DNA of 64,000 bases, taken from Planoprotostelium fungivorum. Taxonomy: Eukaryota > Evosea > Variosea > Cavosteliida > Cavosteliaceae. Made by a program: the position numbers and the translations under genes. The stretch is from contig MDYQ01000096.1 in assembly GCA_003024175.1 (NCBI GenBank), positions 1 through 64,000 on the forward strand, given 5' to 3'. Every line of letters starts with the position of its first letter. Positions within the stretch are counted from its first letter, which is position 1. Below, in pieces: positions 1 through 12,110 of the stretch. The notes under the pieces are model-generated. The model saw only the letters and a list, made by a program, of their open reading frames with translations, was not told the origin of the DNA and made no database searches.

Positions 1-65
1 AAACCCTAAACCCTAAACCCTAAACCCTAAACCCTAAACCCTAAACCCTAAACCCTAAAACCCTC
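1..65. repeat. Telomere repeat array (CCCTAAA)n
   Basis: Eight head-to-tail copies of the heptamer AAACCCT followed by a slightly degenerate copy (an extra A, then CCCTCAG). Read from the other strand this is TTTAGGG, the plant-type telomere repeat also found in several protists. Its position at base 1 with the C-rich strand reading inward is what a left chromosome end should look like. The array is short because the assembly stops there, so real telomere length cannot be judged. Confidence 0.95.
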
Positions 66-212
66 AGCACCCTCAGATTGTTGCATCTTTTCCTCTCTTT
101 CATGCTTTTGAGTTGGTCCTTGGTGTTTTCATCTTCAAAACTTGCATTTTTTTGGACGGTTTTTCGTTCTCAACACGTTGCCATGGTCACTGGGAAGGGC
201 ATCAAAGGTGTT
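66..212. other. Unique subtelomeric spacer
   Basis: About 150 bases between the terminal telomere array and the interstitial array. I see T-rich stretches and no convincing coding frame, LTR-like termini or tandem repeat. It could be a remnant of older subtelomeric DNA trapped between two telomere tracts. Confidence 0.5.
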
Positions 213-240
213 AGACCCTAAACCTTAAACCCTAAACCCA
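213..240. repeat. Interstitial telomeric repeats
   Basis: Four degenerate copies of the telomere heptamer (ACCCTAA, ACCTTAA, ACCCTAA, ACCC) in the same orientation as the terminal array. They end directly where the retroelement's open reading frame begins. Such a tract can arise when an element inserts into telomere DNA or when a broken end is healed by telomerase. Confidence 0.85.
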
Positions 241-3200
241 GTAGCAGTGGTGGAACGTCCGCGTACATCTATCAATAACAACCACGGCCCTGTCCACGGA
301 ACTGGGGGACGAGAGGATCGTAACGGTAGAAGGGATGATAGGGATCATCCATGCAACAATAGAAGAAACGACAACAACCGACGGAACAATCACAACAACA
401 GAAACAATGCTTCCAAAGGTCGTAGACCCATGGGCACTCCAACAGGAATCCTTTACCTTTGGAAGGACGAACAAGGAGTGAAACATGTCACCAGTGCTAT
501 CGCTAGCTACCGAGAGTCAAAGAGACTGTGCATCAGATGCGGGTCAGACCGCCACACGGCATCATGCCAAGGAAAGATCCCACGCTGTGACAAAGTCTAC
601 ATCCAAGTGGTGGACAGAGATTTCGACCCTACAAGGCCGCGATTGAACACGGTGGAGGCGCACAGATTTGAACAAAGATCGGTGACCCTCAACATTTGGG
701 ACCTTGGTCGACGCCAAATCAACGCCACCTTACCGGTGCTCATCAATACAGGAGCAGACGTGAGCTACATCACTCCATCTGTGGCCAGATCCTACGCCAG
801 AGAAGTGTCGCCTCATCCTCACCCGTACCACCCCATTGGCGCGAACGGCAAACCCTTCGATCAAGTCAGGGAGGTGGCTACACTGTGTTTTGGGTTTGGT
901 GATCACGTGGAGACCTTCAAGTTCAACATCTTGGACCTGGGGGGAATGCACGTAGTTCTTGAAAAGAACTGGCTGCAGGTCCACGATCCCGACGTGAAGG
1001 CGTCCAACAACTTCTACCCCATCTTCACCGAGAAGGCTTGTGAGGGTCATCGAGTCGAAAACGCCCACGCTCCCTGTAGCCTGGCAGTGACAATGGTACC
1101 TAGAGCTTGTTCTCAGGTGAAATCACTACTTGTGATAACATCATCAAGTGTTAACGAGTACAGTCGGTCGAACCCCACAACCTCGATGGCACCAACCTTG
1201 GGGAACGAGTCAGCCGAGAAGCTGAAGAAGTTGTTTGTGGCTGACGTGGAACAACACTACAAGCCCCACCCGGGACACATGTCACCTCCTACGGTCGAGG
1301 ATGTGTCAGAAGTGGATGATGACAATCACGTCACTCCTTCTGTTAACCCGGGGAATAATAAACCTAAACGTAAAAAAGAGGATAAAATTCGTATATCTTT
1401 GATTCGGAACAACAAGAAAACGAAACGCATCATGGTAATGCGTCAGCGAGAGGCTGTTGTCCATGTCGTAGATGATATCAAGGAGCATCACGACGAGCAC
1501 GATATGTACTTCGCGACGTACATCTATCCTGCAAGTACCGTCTTTGCCAACGTCCAAAAACAAGAGGACGCCGTCGTGCATGAACGAAAGGTGGAAATTC
1601 CACCTGAGTATGCTGATCTAGCGGCGGCTTTCTCGGACGGAAATGAGGAGTTGCCGGAACATGGTCCTTTTGACATGGAGATTAACCTCGTTGGGGACAA
1701 GATCCCCCCAATGGGACCATTATACCAGATGTCAGAGGCCGAGATGAACATCGTTCATACTTACGTTACGGATATGACCAAAAAAGGTCTTATCAGAGCC
1801 TCCAAATCTCCTTGTGGTGCACCCATACTATTCGCTAAGAAGAAAGACGGTACACTCCGGCTGTGCGTTGATTACCGACGTTTGAATGACGTAACAGTCA
1901 AGAGCACCTATCCACTGCCGCTGATCGACGAGATGCTTGATCGGATACGCACGGGCAAGATCTTCACTGCGTTAGATCTTAAGAATGCATATTGGTTGGT
2001 AAGAATCAAGAAAGGCGACGAGTGGAAGACTGCATTCAGGACACGTTATGGTCTATTCGAGTATCTAGTCATGCCATTCGGACTCTCGAATTGTCCAGGG
2101 AATTTTCAGGCGAAAGTCAACAGCACGTTCTCCGACATGATCGATGTCTTCGTACAGATTTATCTAGATGACTTCCTGATATATTCACAATCACGCGAAG
2201 AACACGTACAACACGTACGTCGCGTTCTGAAGCGTGTGATCGATCACAAACTATCTGTGAATCTGAAGAAGTGTGAATTTCACTCACAGAGGGTCAAGTT
2301 CCTGGGCTACGAGGTTACTCCAGACGGGATTCACATGTGTGCCGATAGAGTAGAGTCTATACGAAATTTGGCACCTCCCGTCAACTTAAAAGCTTTGCAA
2401 TCCTTCTTAGGATTCTGCAATTTCTATCGCGGATTTATACGAAATTACTCCTCCATCGTCACACCGATGACAAACATGACACGTAAAGACGTAGAGTGGA
2501 AGTGGACACCCCACCTACAAAAGTCATTCGAAGATTTGAAAGAAGCTTNTAGTCATGCCATTCGGACTCTCGAATTGTCCAGGGAATTTTCAGGCGAAAG
2601 TCAACAGTACGTTCTCCGACATGATCGATGTCTTCGTACAGATTTATCTAGATGACTTCCTGATATATTCACAATCACACGAAGAACACGTACAACACGT
2701 ACGTCGCGTTCTGAAGCGTGTGATCGATCACAAACTATCTGTGAATCTGAAGAAGTGTGAATTTCACTCACAGAGGGTCAAGTTCCTGGGCTACGAGGTT
2801 ACTCCAGACGGGATTCACATGTGTGCCGATAGAGTAGAGTCTATACGAAATTGGGCACATCCCGTCAACTTAAAAGCTTTGCAATCCTTCTTAGGATTCT
2901 GCAATTTCTATCGCGGATTTATACGAAATTACTCCTCCATCGTCACACCGATGACAAACATGACACGTAAAGACGTAGAGTGGAAGTGGACACCCCACCT
3001 ACAAAAGTCATTCGAAGATTTGAAAGAAGCTTTCGTCACAGCTGATGTGTGTCGTCATTTCGACCCGTCACTACCAATCGTGCTAGAGACGGATGCGTCA
3101 GACTTTGCGATTTCAGGCGTTCTATCCCAGCGACACAAAGACGGGGTACATCCCGTAGGATTTATGTCGAGGAAGATGCAACCTGCAGAATTAAATTACG

Positions 3201-6200
3201 ATACACACGACAAAGAGCTGTTGGCAATTATCGAATCTTTGAAAGGATGGCGACACTACACCATGGAAACTTCAACTCCATTTGAGATCATTGCGGATCA
3301 CAACAATTTGAAATACTTTATGACGTCGAAGAGTCTGAATAGGCGCCAAGTACGATGGTGGCAATTCCTATCAGATTTCAACTTCACGTTATCTCATCGA
3401 CCGGGGAAAGAAAACATCGTTGCAGATGCACTATCGCGTCGCGAACAGGATGAATTAGACATAGGGGACAGACAGAACCAGCAGAAATGTCTACTTCCTC
3501 CTCACTTGTTCGCAGTTATCGACGCGAATGTACAAACGGAAAGTACATCGTACACGCACATCGAGAAGATGTTAAGAGAAGCGTATCAAGATGACCAGTA
3601 TTACAACGATGTGATGCAATGGTTGAACGACTATGGTAACGAACATAGATCACGTTTCCNAAAGAAGCTTTCGTCACAGCTGATGTGTGTCGTCATTTCG
3701 ACCCGTCACTACCAATCGTGCTAGAGACGGATGCGTCGGACTTTGCGATTTCAGGCGTTCTATCCCAGCGACACAAAGACGGGGTACATCCCGTAGGATT
3801 TATGTCGAGGAAGATGCAACCTGCAGAATTAAATTACGATACACACGACAAAGAGCTGTTGGCAATTATCGAATCTTTGAAAGGATGGCGACACTACACC
3901 ATGGAAACTTCAACTCCATTTGAGATCATTACGGATCACAACAATTTGAAATACTTTATGACGTCGAAAAGTCTGAATAGGCGCCAAGTACGATGGTGGC
4001 AATTCCTATCAGATTTCAACTTCACGTTATCTCATCGACCGGGGAAAGAAAATATCGTTGCAGATGCACTATCGCGTCGCGAACAGGATGAATTAGACAT
4101 AGGGGACAGACAGAACCAGCAGAAATGTCTACTTCCTCCTCACTTGTTCGCAGTTATCGACGCAAACGTACAAACGGAAAGTACATCGTACACGCACATC
4201 GAGAAGATGTTAAGAGAAGCGTACCAAGATGACCAGTATTACAACGATGTGATGCAATGGTTGAACTACTATGGTAACGAACATAGACCACGTTTTCCTC
4301 CCGGCTCAGGAAAGATGAGATCTTACGACGGAGACCTGGACGATAACGATCACACTGATCAAGGGTTTCACGTCACTGACGACTTACTCTTTTACGAAGA
4401 ACAATTGTATGTGCCGGAGAAACTACGTCTGATCATCATGATGATGAAGCACGACTCGCCCCTTGCGGGACATTTTGGTTCGCACAAAACTAAAGAATTG
4501 GTCAGAAGAGACTACTGGTGGCCAAAGATGTATCATACCATTGAGCCATACGTCAAGTCCTGTGATACATGTCAGAGAGCAAAGCATTCTCGTAAGAAGC
4601 AATCAGGACTCCTGCAACCTTTAGAGGTGCCATCAGACAGATGGACGTCTGTGACGATCGATTTCATGGTCGAGTTGCCAGAGTGTCAGGGGTTCAACGC
4701 TATAATGGTGGTAGTAGACAGATTCACAAAGATGTCACATTTCATTCCGTGTAAGAACACGATCACCAGTGAAGAAGCAGCGTGGTTGTACATCGATCGA
4801 GTGTTTCGGCTACATGGCATCCCCGAGAAGATTGTCTCAGACAGAGGTACACNACGTTTCCCTCCCGGCTCAGGAAAGATGAGATCTTACGACGGAGACC
4901 TGGACGATAACGATCACACTGATCAAGGGTTTCACGTCACTGACGACTTACTCTTTTATGAAGAACAATTGTACGTACCAGAAAAACTACGTCTGATCAT
5001 CATGATGATGAAGCACGACTCGCCCCTTGCGGGACATTTTGGTTCGCACAAAACTAAAGAATTGGTCAGAAGAGACTACTGGTGGCCAAAGATGTATCAT
5101 ACCATTGAGTCATACGTCAAGTCCTGTGATACATGTCAGAGAGCAAAGCATTCTCGTAAAAAGCAATCAGGACTCCTGCAACCTTTAGAGGTGCCATCAG
5201 ACAGATGGACGTCTGTGACGATCGATTTCATGGTCGAGTTACCAGAGTGTCAGGGGTTCAATTCTATAATGGTGGTAGTAGACAGATTCACAAAGATGTC
5301 ACATTTCATTCCGTGTAAGAACACGATCACCAGTGAAGAAGCAGCGTGGTTGTACATCGATCGAGTGTTTTGGCTACATGGCATCCCCGAGAAGATTGTG
5401 TCAGACAGAGGTACACAATTTATCGCTGAATTCTGGATGTCGTTCTGGAAGCAGATGGGTACAAAGCACTCGATGTCAACAGCTTATCATCCACAATTGG
5501 ACGGTCAAACAGAACGGGTCAATTCTGTGTTAAACCAGTATTTACGAGTGTACTGCTCCTATTTACAAGACGATTGGGTCCCTTTACTGGCAACTGCAGA
5601 GTTTGCATACAATAACTCGGTACATACGTCAACCGGAGTTACACCATTCTTTGCAAACCAAGGGTTACACCCAAACACAGGAAGAGGATCTCGCAGTGTA
5701 GCTGACGATCCTAATGTGTTGGCAGTAAGTTGAAAGAGTACTCAGAATTCCTTCGCACAAACCTTGAGGAGGCCAGACAGGACATGAAGAGGTTCGCTGA
5801 CCGACATCGTTCAGCAGCTCCGATCAACCAGGGGACAAAGTTCTTCTATCAACAAAGAATTTTGGCACTTCACATCCAAAGCCAAAATGGGCAGACAAGT
5901 GGATTGGTCCTTATCGTATCCTAAAGGAAGCACGCCCTGGATCATCCTCTTACGTATTGAGTTTACCCCCTTCCATCAAGATCTACCCGGTATTTCACAC
6001 CTCACTTCTCACGCCGTACGTGGGGAATACGTTGGTAGGTTGAAAGAGACCAGCTCCACCTCCTGTCATAATTGACGGTGAACAAGAGTACGAGGTCGAG
6101 GCGATCTTGGATGTACGAAAACGCTATGGGAAGACCCAATATCTTGTAAGCTGGAGAGGTTATGGTCCAGAGGAGAATTTGTGGTTACCTGAGGACAACC

Positions 6201-6507
6201 TGTCTAATAGCCTGGACCTGGTGACAGATTTCAAAGCAAAAACCGCTCGCGTCACCACATCCAAGAGGAAGCGTAAGAACTGATCCGCTGGATCAAGGGG
6301 ACAATGTTATGACGCTACGTTGTGGAGAAGGAATATCAACGACAAAAGGAATTGATTTGATGGTCTACAATTGTATTGTGTAATAAAAAGGGATCGTTCG
6401 AAGCCCCTCCGCAAGAAGAGAGGTCTCGTACATCACCATCAAGTCTACCATCCGCATCCATCCTTTACCCCAACGTCAAGTGTGAGATAATCTTTTTTTT
6501 TATAACA
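241..6507 (+). mobile_element. Ty3/gypsy chromovirus-type LTR retroelement, 5' LTR missing, broken
   Basis: Parts can be read in the Ty3/gypsy order. There is a Gag-like basic region with one CCHC zinc knuckle (CIRCG..H....C) near 520-590, and an aspartic-protease-like segment near 720-790. Reverse transcriptase carries the YLDDFLIYS core, followed by RNase H (ETDASDFAISG). The integrase has an H-H-C-C zinc finger, and a chromodomain lies near 6080-6220 (EYEVEAILDVR, YLVSWRGYG). A purine-rich tract precedes a probable 3' LTR. No 5' LTR is seen: the body starts against interstitial telomere repeats. The element is broken at roughly three internal joins that carry ambiguous bases and partly repeated internal segments, which may reflect assembly rather than biology. 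Long open stretches suggest it is fairly young. With one LTR only, its age cannot be estimated from LTR divergence. Confidence 0.93.
6305..6507 (+). repeat. Probable 3' LTR of the first Ty3/gypsy element
   Basis: A ~203-base segment with short inverted termini TGTTAT...ATAACA, starting just after a purine-rich tract (AAGGGGAC) that would serve as the plus-strand primer. It holds an AATAAAA-like polyadenylation signal near 6380. The boundaries rest only on the TG...CA termini and the tract, since no second LTR is in the window for comparison. Confidence 0.6.
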
Positions 6508-7231
6508 GTGAGTTTGGATCCATCCAATTATTCCCACTCCATTGATTGAATAGTTTGGAAGGACTAATGCGGAGATTGACTTGTCACAAGACATCGTCTG
6601 AGCGGAGATCTTGAACTGTACGATGACTCTCTACAACGCTACCCCCTACTACAGAATTGGCGTCTTCAATTCTTCACTTCTTCCACTTGGCAATCTCAAC
6701 ATCACAGGAGCCACAGCGAGAGACTTCCAATTAAATTTAGCGTGAGAAATCTTCATCATTTCCTGATTTGCATCATACAGGCCAATGTCTGATGAGCTGC
6801 GAACTCTTTCTGTTCGTTGTAATTACACGTCCAATCCACACGGCTCTGCAACCCATATTGGTTGGATACTATGGATCACACCATTGAGATGTCATGATAA
6901 TGATGAGGGCTGATGGACGTCAGGAGACAATACCTCTCTCATGATGGTGTTGGATCCATACACACCTTCTACCTCCTCAACATCTTGCCGACACTCAAAA
7001 CAAACACTGTCAGATTCCACATCTCGTCCCTCTTTGCAATAGATTTTTCTACCACACAACTGTGATTTCAGGTCAGATTCTTGCTCTGCGGTGTGGGTTC
7101 TCCAGTTCCACCACACCAACATTGTCATTAAATTCCAGAAAGGTCTTCACATTGAGTAACATTTCCAGTGACCAACAAGGGTACAGTCTTTATTTTGTTG
7201 AAGAAGACATGTTGTGACACTCAAACACCAC
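6508..7231. other. Intergenic stretch with one possible short exon
   Basis: Between the LTR and the next gene's stop codon no gene can be assigned with confidence. An ATG at 6623 opens a ~40-codon peptide on the + strand (MTLYNATPYYRIGVF..., then GNLNITGAT and FQLNL) that ends at a GTGAG donor. It reads like real exon sequence and vaguely like the start of a galectin-type beta-sandwich, but no convincing continuation was found. It may be a gene remnant cut off by the retroelement. Confidence 0.35.
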
Positions 7232-8542
7232 TCATCTTCTAAATACTACTTTCATGACACCTAATGATCGTGAGGAATTGCAGGAAAAAGATCTCACCCA
7301 GTTTGCCTTCCACAAATCCGTTCTTTGGATTGTCGTCTTTGGCAAAATCCTTAGGTAGGAAATTACCACTGCAGACATCGTCCCTCATTACACCCATACT
7401 CTTATACGCAGCAGCAACTAGCTCACTGCAGAAGAACGAGTCGTGATTGTCACACAAGTTACCATTGAACAGAGCTCTGAGCAACTCCCCACTGACTTTG
7501 TAAGGTCTTCCTGTGGGTTTCAGTGTCGACTTTGGATCCTACCACCTTCAACTGCCCTGCAGAATGATAGGAGATTCGTCATATTCTTCTCTGTTCGATT
7601 TGATACACACAAACGTCGGAAAGCAATGGTGGATTCAGCAATCTCATAGTAATATTGAAGTCTGCGATGAAGTCGAAATAAATTCACACCTTTGAACATC
7701 AGGGCAATGGACAGAATATCTCATCTTTGATATGGACGATAATGGATGGGATTCGTGTGATGATTGATGATATCAGCATGAATCACCGTCAGGAATGGCC
7801 TCTGCAAGATTCAGCTTCGCATCTTCGTCTTTGACAATGATGCCACAGTGATCCCAGTGGGACCAAGTGAGAAGACGAATACCAGGAGATTGAATATAGT
7901 TGGTGGACAGCAACACCACATCTGATGCCGTCAGCACATCTTCTCCTCTCTTCCTCACCTCCTGCATCCAGACGGATATGGAAGTGTTTCACGGGCTCTC
8001 CTAAATAACTCAACATTCCCTATCTCCCCTCAATCGAATATTGCAGGACAGAACACTCACTATCCCATTACTTGTCTTCTGCATGAGCACATTCAGTGTA
8101 CAAGAACCGTACTTTCCAGTCAATTGCAGTGATACGTGTTTTGGCTCCTCCTCCTCTTTGAGATCGATCTGAATCTCACTGTGACCAATGATCTCTCTTC
8201 TACCAGATCCTCTGCGCAGAGGATCCGCCTGTGAACCGCTGATGAGTGTTACATCAAACATTGTTGGCTCCTCTAATGTGCTGTGCGTGTCAGATTCCAG
8301 AATTCATGGTTTCTCTCACAAGGTGGCATCGTCATTCCAAGCTGGATTATGCATGTCGCTGCAGTAGCTGGTGTAGTAAGGAACAGTACCCACACCCATG
8401 GAGATCTGCGTTTAAGTCAAACTGTGAATAGAATACTGACAACCACCTCTACAAAGAGCACTTTGGCTGCCTTAGGAAGAGTGCAGTTGCCATCAATCCC
8501 AATCACGATTAAATCGACGACGGTTTTAGTCATCGCCGACAT
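7232..8542 (-). CDS. C2 domain plus permuted papain-like (YiiX/NlpC-P60-like) hydrolase
   Basis: The start is the ATG at 8542-8540. The first ~130 residues form a C2-like beta-sandwich: a VVDLIVIGIDGN strand, then YTSYCSDMHNPAWNDDATF matching the C2 'NPxWNExF' signature, then a final strand GKYGSCTLNVLMQ. C2 domains usually bind phospholipid, often with calcium, but I cannot see a full Asp set. The second half is a circularly permuted papain-like fold: WSHWDHCGIIVKD supplies the His, LAEAIPDG follows, and FFCSELVAAAYKSMG supplies the Cys, with the typical trailing LPKDF. The His-before-Cys order defines the permuted group (bacterial YiiX, poxvirus G6R-like), whose members act on amide or lipid ester bonds. 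About five short introns; the last joins GKLG to VMKVVFRR. Likely a membrane-associated cytosolic hydrolase; substrate unknown. Confidence 0.72.
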
Positions 8543-8973
8543 TGATGAACCGTTGGTGAATAATCTGACCGATCTGTGGTGACTCTTGAGAAGATCTGGT
8601 CGCTGAATAGCACATATGATCCAGGAGGGCCAAAGACCTACGTATACCACTCAAGTGATTGGCGGGCTATAGAGAATATTTGCTGTTCCTCTTGAGGTGG
8701 AAACCTCTACGTTTGTTTTCGTACTTTTTTAAAAACGTGAAACTTGGCCTGTCGTCAAGGAATGTCGAATTCATGCATGCGATATTCGTGTACGTACCAC
8801 CACGGAATCTGATCCACAAGGATAGCAGCTCATATATAGAGCTGGTGGATCAACAAGGCTGCCTTGCCAGTGTGATCCCAAGAGCTGTTTGTTTGCGGTG
8901 TCACCTTTTCCGATGAAAGGTTGATAAGGTGTGGTCCAACACCAAATTCCGAACGAAAAGATTCATTTCAAAG
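8543..8973. promoter_or_regulatory. Divergent intergenic region between the C2/papain gene and the CaMK-like kinase
   Basis: The 431 bases separate two start codons facing away from each other, so both promoters must lie here. No canonical TATA box stands out near either start. I see a TATATAGA run around 8833 and nothing else recognisable. Confidence 0.4.
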
Positions 8974-10251
8974 ATGACCGACTCGCATCCATACCACAAG
9001 GGAAAGAAGATCGAGGACTTTTATGAGCTCGGTGAGATCTTGGGCAGGTGAGATTCTCCTCTCGTTGATAGATTCTTACATGTTTAAGAGGTTCCTTCTC
9101 CGTCGTCCGCAAGGGCAGGAGCAAGGCCAACAAGAAGTACTATGCCATCAAAATCATCCAGAAGAAGTCTGTTCGCACCGAAGTCTTAGAAAGAGAGATT
9201 ACCATTATGCAGAAGGTAGTAAAATGAAATCATCAGGACTAATGCGAAGCAGCTGGACCACCCTCACGTGCTAAAGATGAACGAAGTTTACGAGGAGGAA
9301 CGTACCATCTCTATCGTTCTAGACATTGTCACCGGAGGGGAGCTATTCGAGAAGGTAAGAGAGGAGATTCATGGTGTCGATATTCGCTTAAATCCGTTAG
9401 GTTGTCGAACGTGGACATTTCACAGAGCAGGATGCCTCCGCCATTGTCTCTCAGATCGTCGGTGCTGTGGCCTATCTTCACTCTCAGGGTGTTGTTCACA
9501 GAGATCTCAAGGTGATTCCCTTTGTCCGATCAGCTTCGACTCACAATTTTAACAGCCAGAGAATCTTCTGTGTGCCAACGACAGCAGCAAAGTGAACATC
9601 TATGTTTCTGATTTCGGTCTGTCTAGGATCTTCAGCGATGGAGACTTCCAACAGATGTCCACTCAGTGTGGCTCTCTGGAATACTGCGGTGAGTTGTCTC
9701 AGATCTCTCCTTCTCGTCTCACTCTTCATCAGCACCCGAGGTCTTGTTAGGAAGTCCGTATGATCAGAGCGTAGACATGTGGTCTATCGGTGTCATCACT
9801 TACATCTTGTGAGTCTCTGTTCATCCTCTTCCCACACCTATCCCTCTTCTCCCACACCTGTCTCTCTTCTCCACGAACCATTTGATCTAACACCTTACAG
9901 ACTGACGGGCTACTTTCCCTTCTTCGATCCCGACAGGAACCCTGCAGTGCTCTTCGACAAGATCCAGAACGTGGCTTACGATTGGGAGGACTGTCCGGAG
10001 GTGAGACACTCTCGTGGCCTCGCTGACACCTCCAGGTCAGCGTGGCGGGAAAATCGTTTGTGTCCGAACTGCTCGTGTACGATCCCAAGAAGAGGATGAG
10101 CGCCCGTGATGCGTTGAAGCATCCCTGGTTGAAGGCGAGGGATGATCTCTGTCTCTCCATCTCACGTCAATAGGGAGAGAAGTTGTCCAGCGATAACCTC
10201 AACAAGGCCTTCGCCAACATGTTGAAGAACATCATCAAAAAGAAGAAGTGA
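8974..10251 (+). CDS. CaMK-like serine/threonine protein kinase
   Basis: Short CAMK-group kinase in about eight exons, starting at ATG 8974. In order: ELGEILGR at the start of the glycine loop, [10 protein letters not shown] with the ATP-binding Lys, a helix-C region EREITIMQK, hinge [11 protein letters not shown], catalytic loop HRDLKPENLL split by an intron, DFGLSRIF, a CGSLEYCAPEVL activation/P+1 segment, [12 protein letters not shown] and LTGYFPFFD typical of CaMK/DCAMKL kinases, and [13 protein letters not shown] at the C-lobe end. All catalytic residues are present. The tail is only ~25 residues and Lys-rich (IIKKKK), with no obvious calmodulin-binding or autoinhibitory extension, so calcium control is not supported. 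The last intron (10135-10173) appears to use a GC-AG pair: GCGAGG donor, AATAG acceptor. That choice restores HPWLK-GEKL. Confidence 0.9.
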
Positions 10252-10375
10252 AGCACTCGTGCTCGATGATCTCTGTTATGAATAAATAATCACTGTCCGA
10301 TTCTCCTTCACTCGAGTCCCATCTTCACTCGACGTCTCTTCAAAACAGCTTTGAATCAAAATTTTATACATTTCG

Positions 10376-12110
10376 TCACGTAGTGTAATCCGATGTCAAG
10401 CACGGAAATCCCTCCTCATCTTCTCTGCTCTTGTGGTGCTGTGACGCCCAGTGATGAAGGATGCCATTGACGTACGAGACGATGTTATCCGGTGACAGAC
10501 CCAGTGGGTCTGTCCTCTCTGCGGCCATGTCGATGCTCTTATGCTGTCTCTCGTTCAGTTTTCCTTGATGCGGTCTCTCACCAGTTCTTCCGTAGAAGAT
10601 AGAAAGGTGTGACTCTCTTGCAATGTCACGGAGCGGACAAGAGAAGGCCAGTCCATGCAGCCAGGTCCCATCAACTTTGTGGAATCGATATCACCCGAGT
10701 GAACGAGGTGACCATATTCGACCATACATATCTTCTCGTTGTTATCTAACCACATCACTCTCCTCCTCAGCTTCTGACCGTCGGCCGTTTGAGCGTAGAA
10801 ATACTTTCGCTTCAGACTGCCTGTAATATCTTCAGTCGTGTGGGAGAGATAGAGCTGAAGGGGGGACAATGAATGTCAGTGATGATGGATTGAATGATCA
10901 GAGGACAGGACCTGGATGATACGTGACCCTGCTGGACTTCCAAATGTACCCATCCTTATTCCCCGAGGGTAAGAAACTCTCCTTTCCACCGTAGACGTAG
11001 CCGTACACGTTCTGAGGATCTTGGAGGAATTGTGGTGGTAACTTCAATCGGGTGAGGGAGAGGTGCTCTGGATTTCGCGATACATAACGTAGTGTCTCTT
11101 CGATGAAACTATCCCATTTGCTTTTAGGCCACCGTGTGGGGACAGGTGGAACCTCAGCAGGAGGAGACGGCCCAAGAGTTTGGTTCGGAGGGCAGCTGAC
11201 GAAACTGAAACCGATCTTGAGTTGAGGCGAGAGCTGATGAGGTCAGTTCTGTGGAAGGTGATTCAGATAGAGACAGTGACGTTCACCGTTTTGTACTCCG
11301 AATGAAAGTAGTAGTTGGACATGGGACCTTGTCGACCGTAACTGGACCTGCCAGTGGTGACGTTCAAATGTGTTTGTATCTGAGGCCCAAAGTTCGATTG
11401 ATGAGATCGTCTTCGATTGCATTCGACAATAAGCTGATTTCATCTGCTGGTCCTACGAATGTGAGTGAAGAATGTTTCTAATGCTAAATCCGAAGTAGAA
11501 GATCTACCATGTCTAAGGAAGCTCGCTGCAGGTGTGTCGTTGTTTTGTAACTCTTTGGCAGTCAAAATGACATAAGGCTGTCCTCCCAAGCTAGTCCTCT
11601 TTAACCTGCTCCTGTCAGAAGATAATGCGATTATGTGTTGCACTTGATGTTAAGATCTTTCTCGTGGATCCGCAACACTTCTGTTCGAGACTTCCCTCTG
11701 CTACAGACAATATTGACGAGATGCCAAAGTCTTCTGTTCACTTCACTACGTATATCGGATCAACGATTTCGATCGGCATCACATCTTCACCTCCCAGCAC
11801 TCTGTGATGAGATCTCAGACAGTATTCTCCCTGCCTCTTCGTTACTGAGGACTATTGCTGGCTGAGTGCCTCCGGAGAAAAGAATCGTTGCCTTCTCTGT
11901 CCCCATGAAGAGCTGGAAGGCCATCTCCCTCTTTCTGACCTCATGTCCGCTCATTGGCAGTGTCGTCTTGGTGCCCACACAATAAAATCTGGCTAATCCA
12001 ACGCGTAAATCTGGATATTTGCGTGGTGTGTAATTGCTTGGCCGGCTGTTATCGGCACAGAGGAACAGAGGGGAGGATATCTTTGTTCAAGCAGAAAAGT
12101 GTTAGCCAAC
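10376..12110 (-). CDS. Unrecognised multi-exon protein with a possible CG-1-like region
   Basis: A series of coding-looking exons on the - strand joined by short GT-AG introns. The N-terminal part includes RVGLARFYCVGTKTTLP and the phrase KATILFSGGTQPAIVL. A middle exon has PMSNYYFHSEYKTVNVTVS, followed by a Pro-rich linker. The C-terminal third has NKDGYIWKSSRVTYHP, YFYAQTADGQKLRRRVMWL and ICMVEYGHL. The last exon encodes SPDNIVSYVNGILHHW and stops at 10376-10378. The spacing of 'KDGYxW', 'YYA...RRRxxWL' and 'VxY' resembles the CG-1 DNA-binding domain of CAMTA factors (KDGHNW, YYAH...FRRRxYWL, VHY), but the match is by eye and partial. A beta-sandwich transcription factor is possible; an unrelated lineage-specific protein is equally so. 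The start codon is not settled: the frame is open to about 12110 with several internal Met. Confidence 0.5.

Noticed and set aside
6892-7128. 78-codon frame on the - strand after the permuted-papain gene
   Set aside because: No start context, splice partner or family match, and the preceding gene has a good end at 7232.
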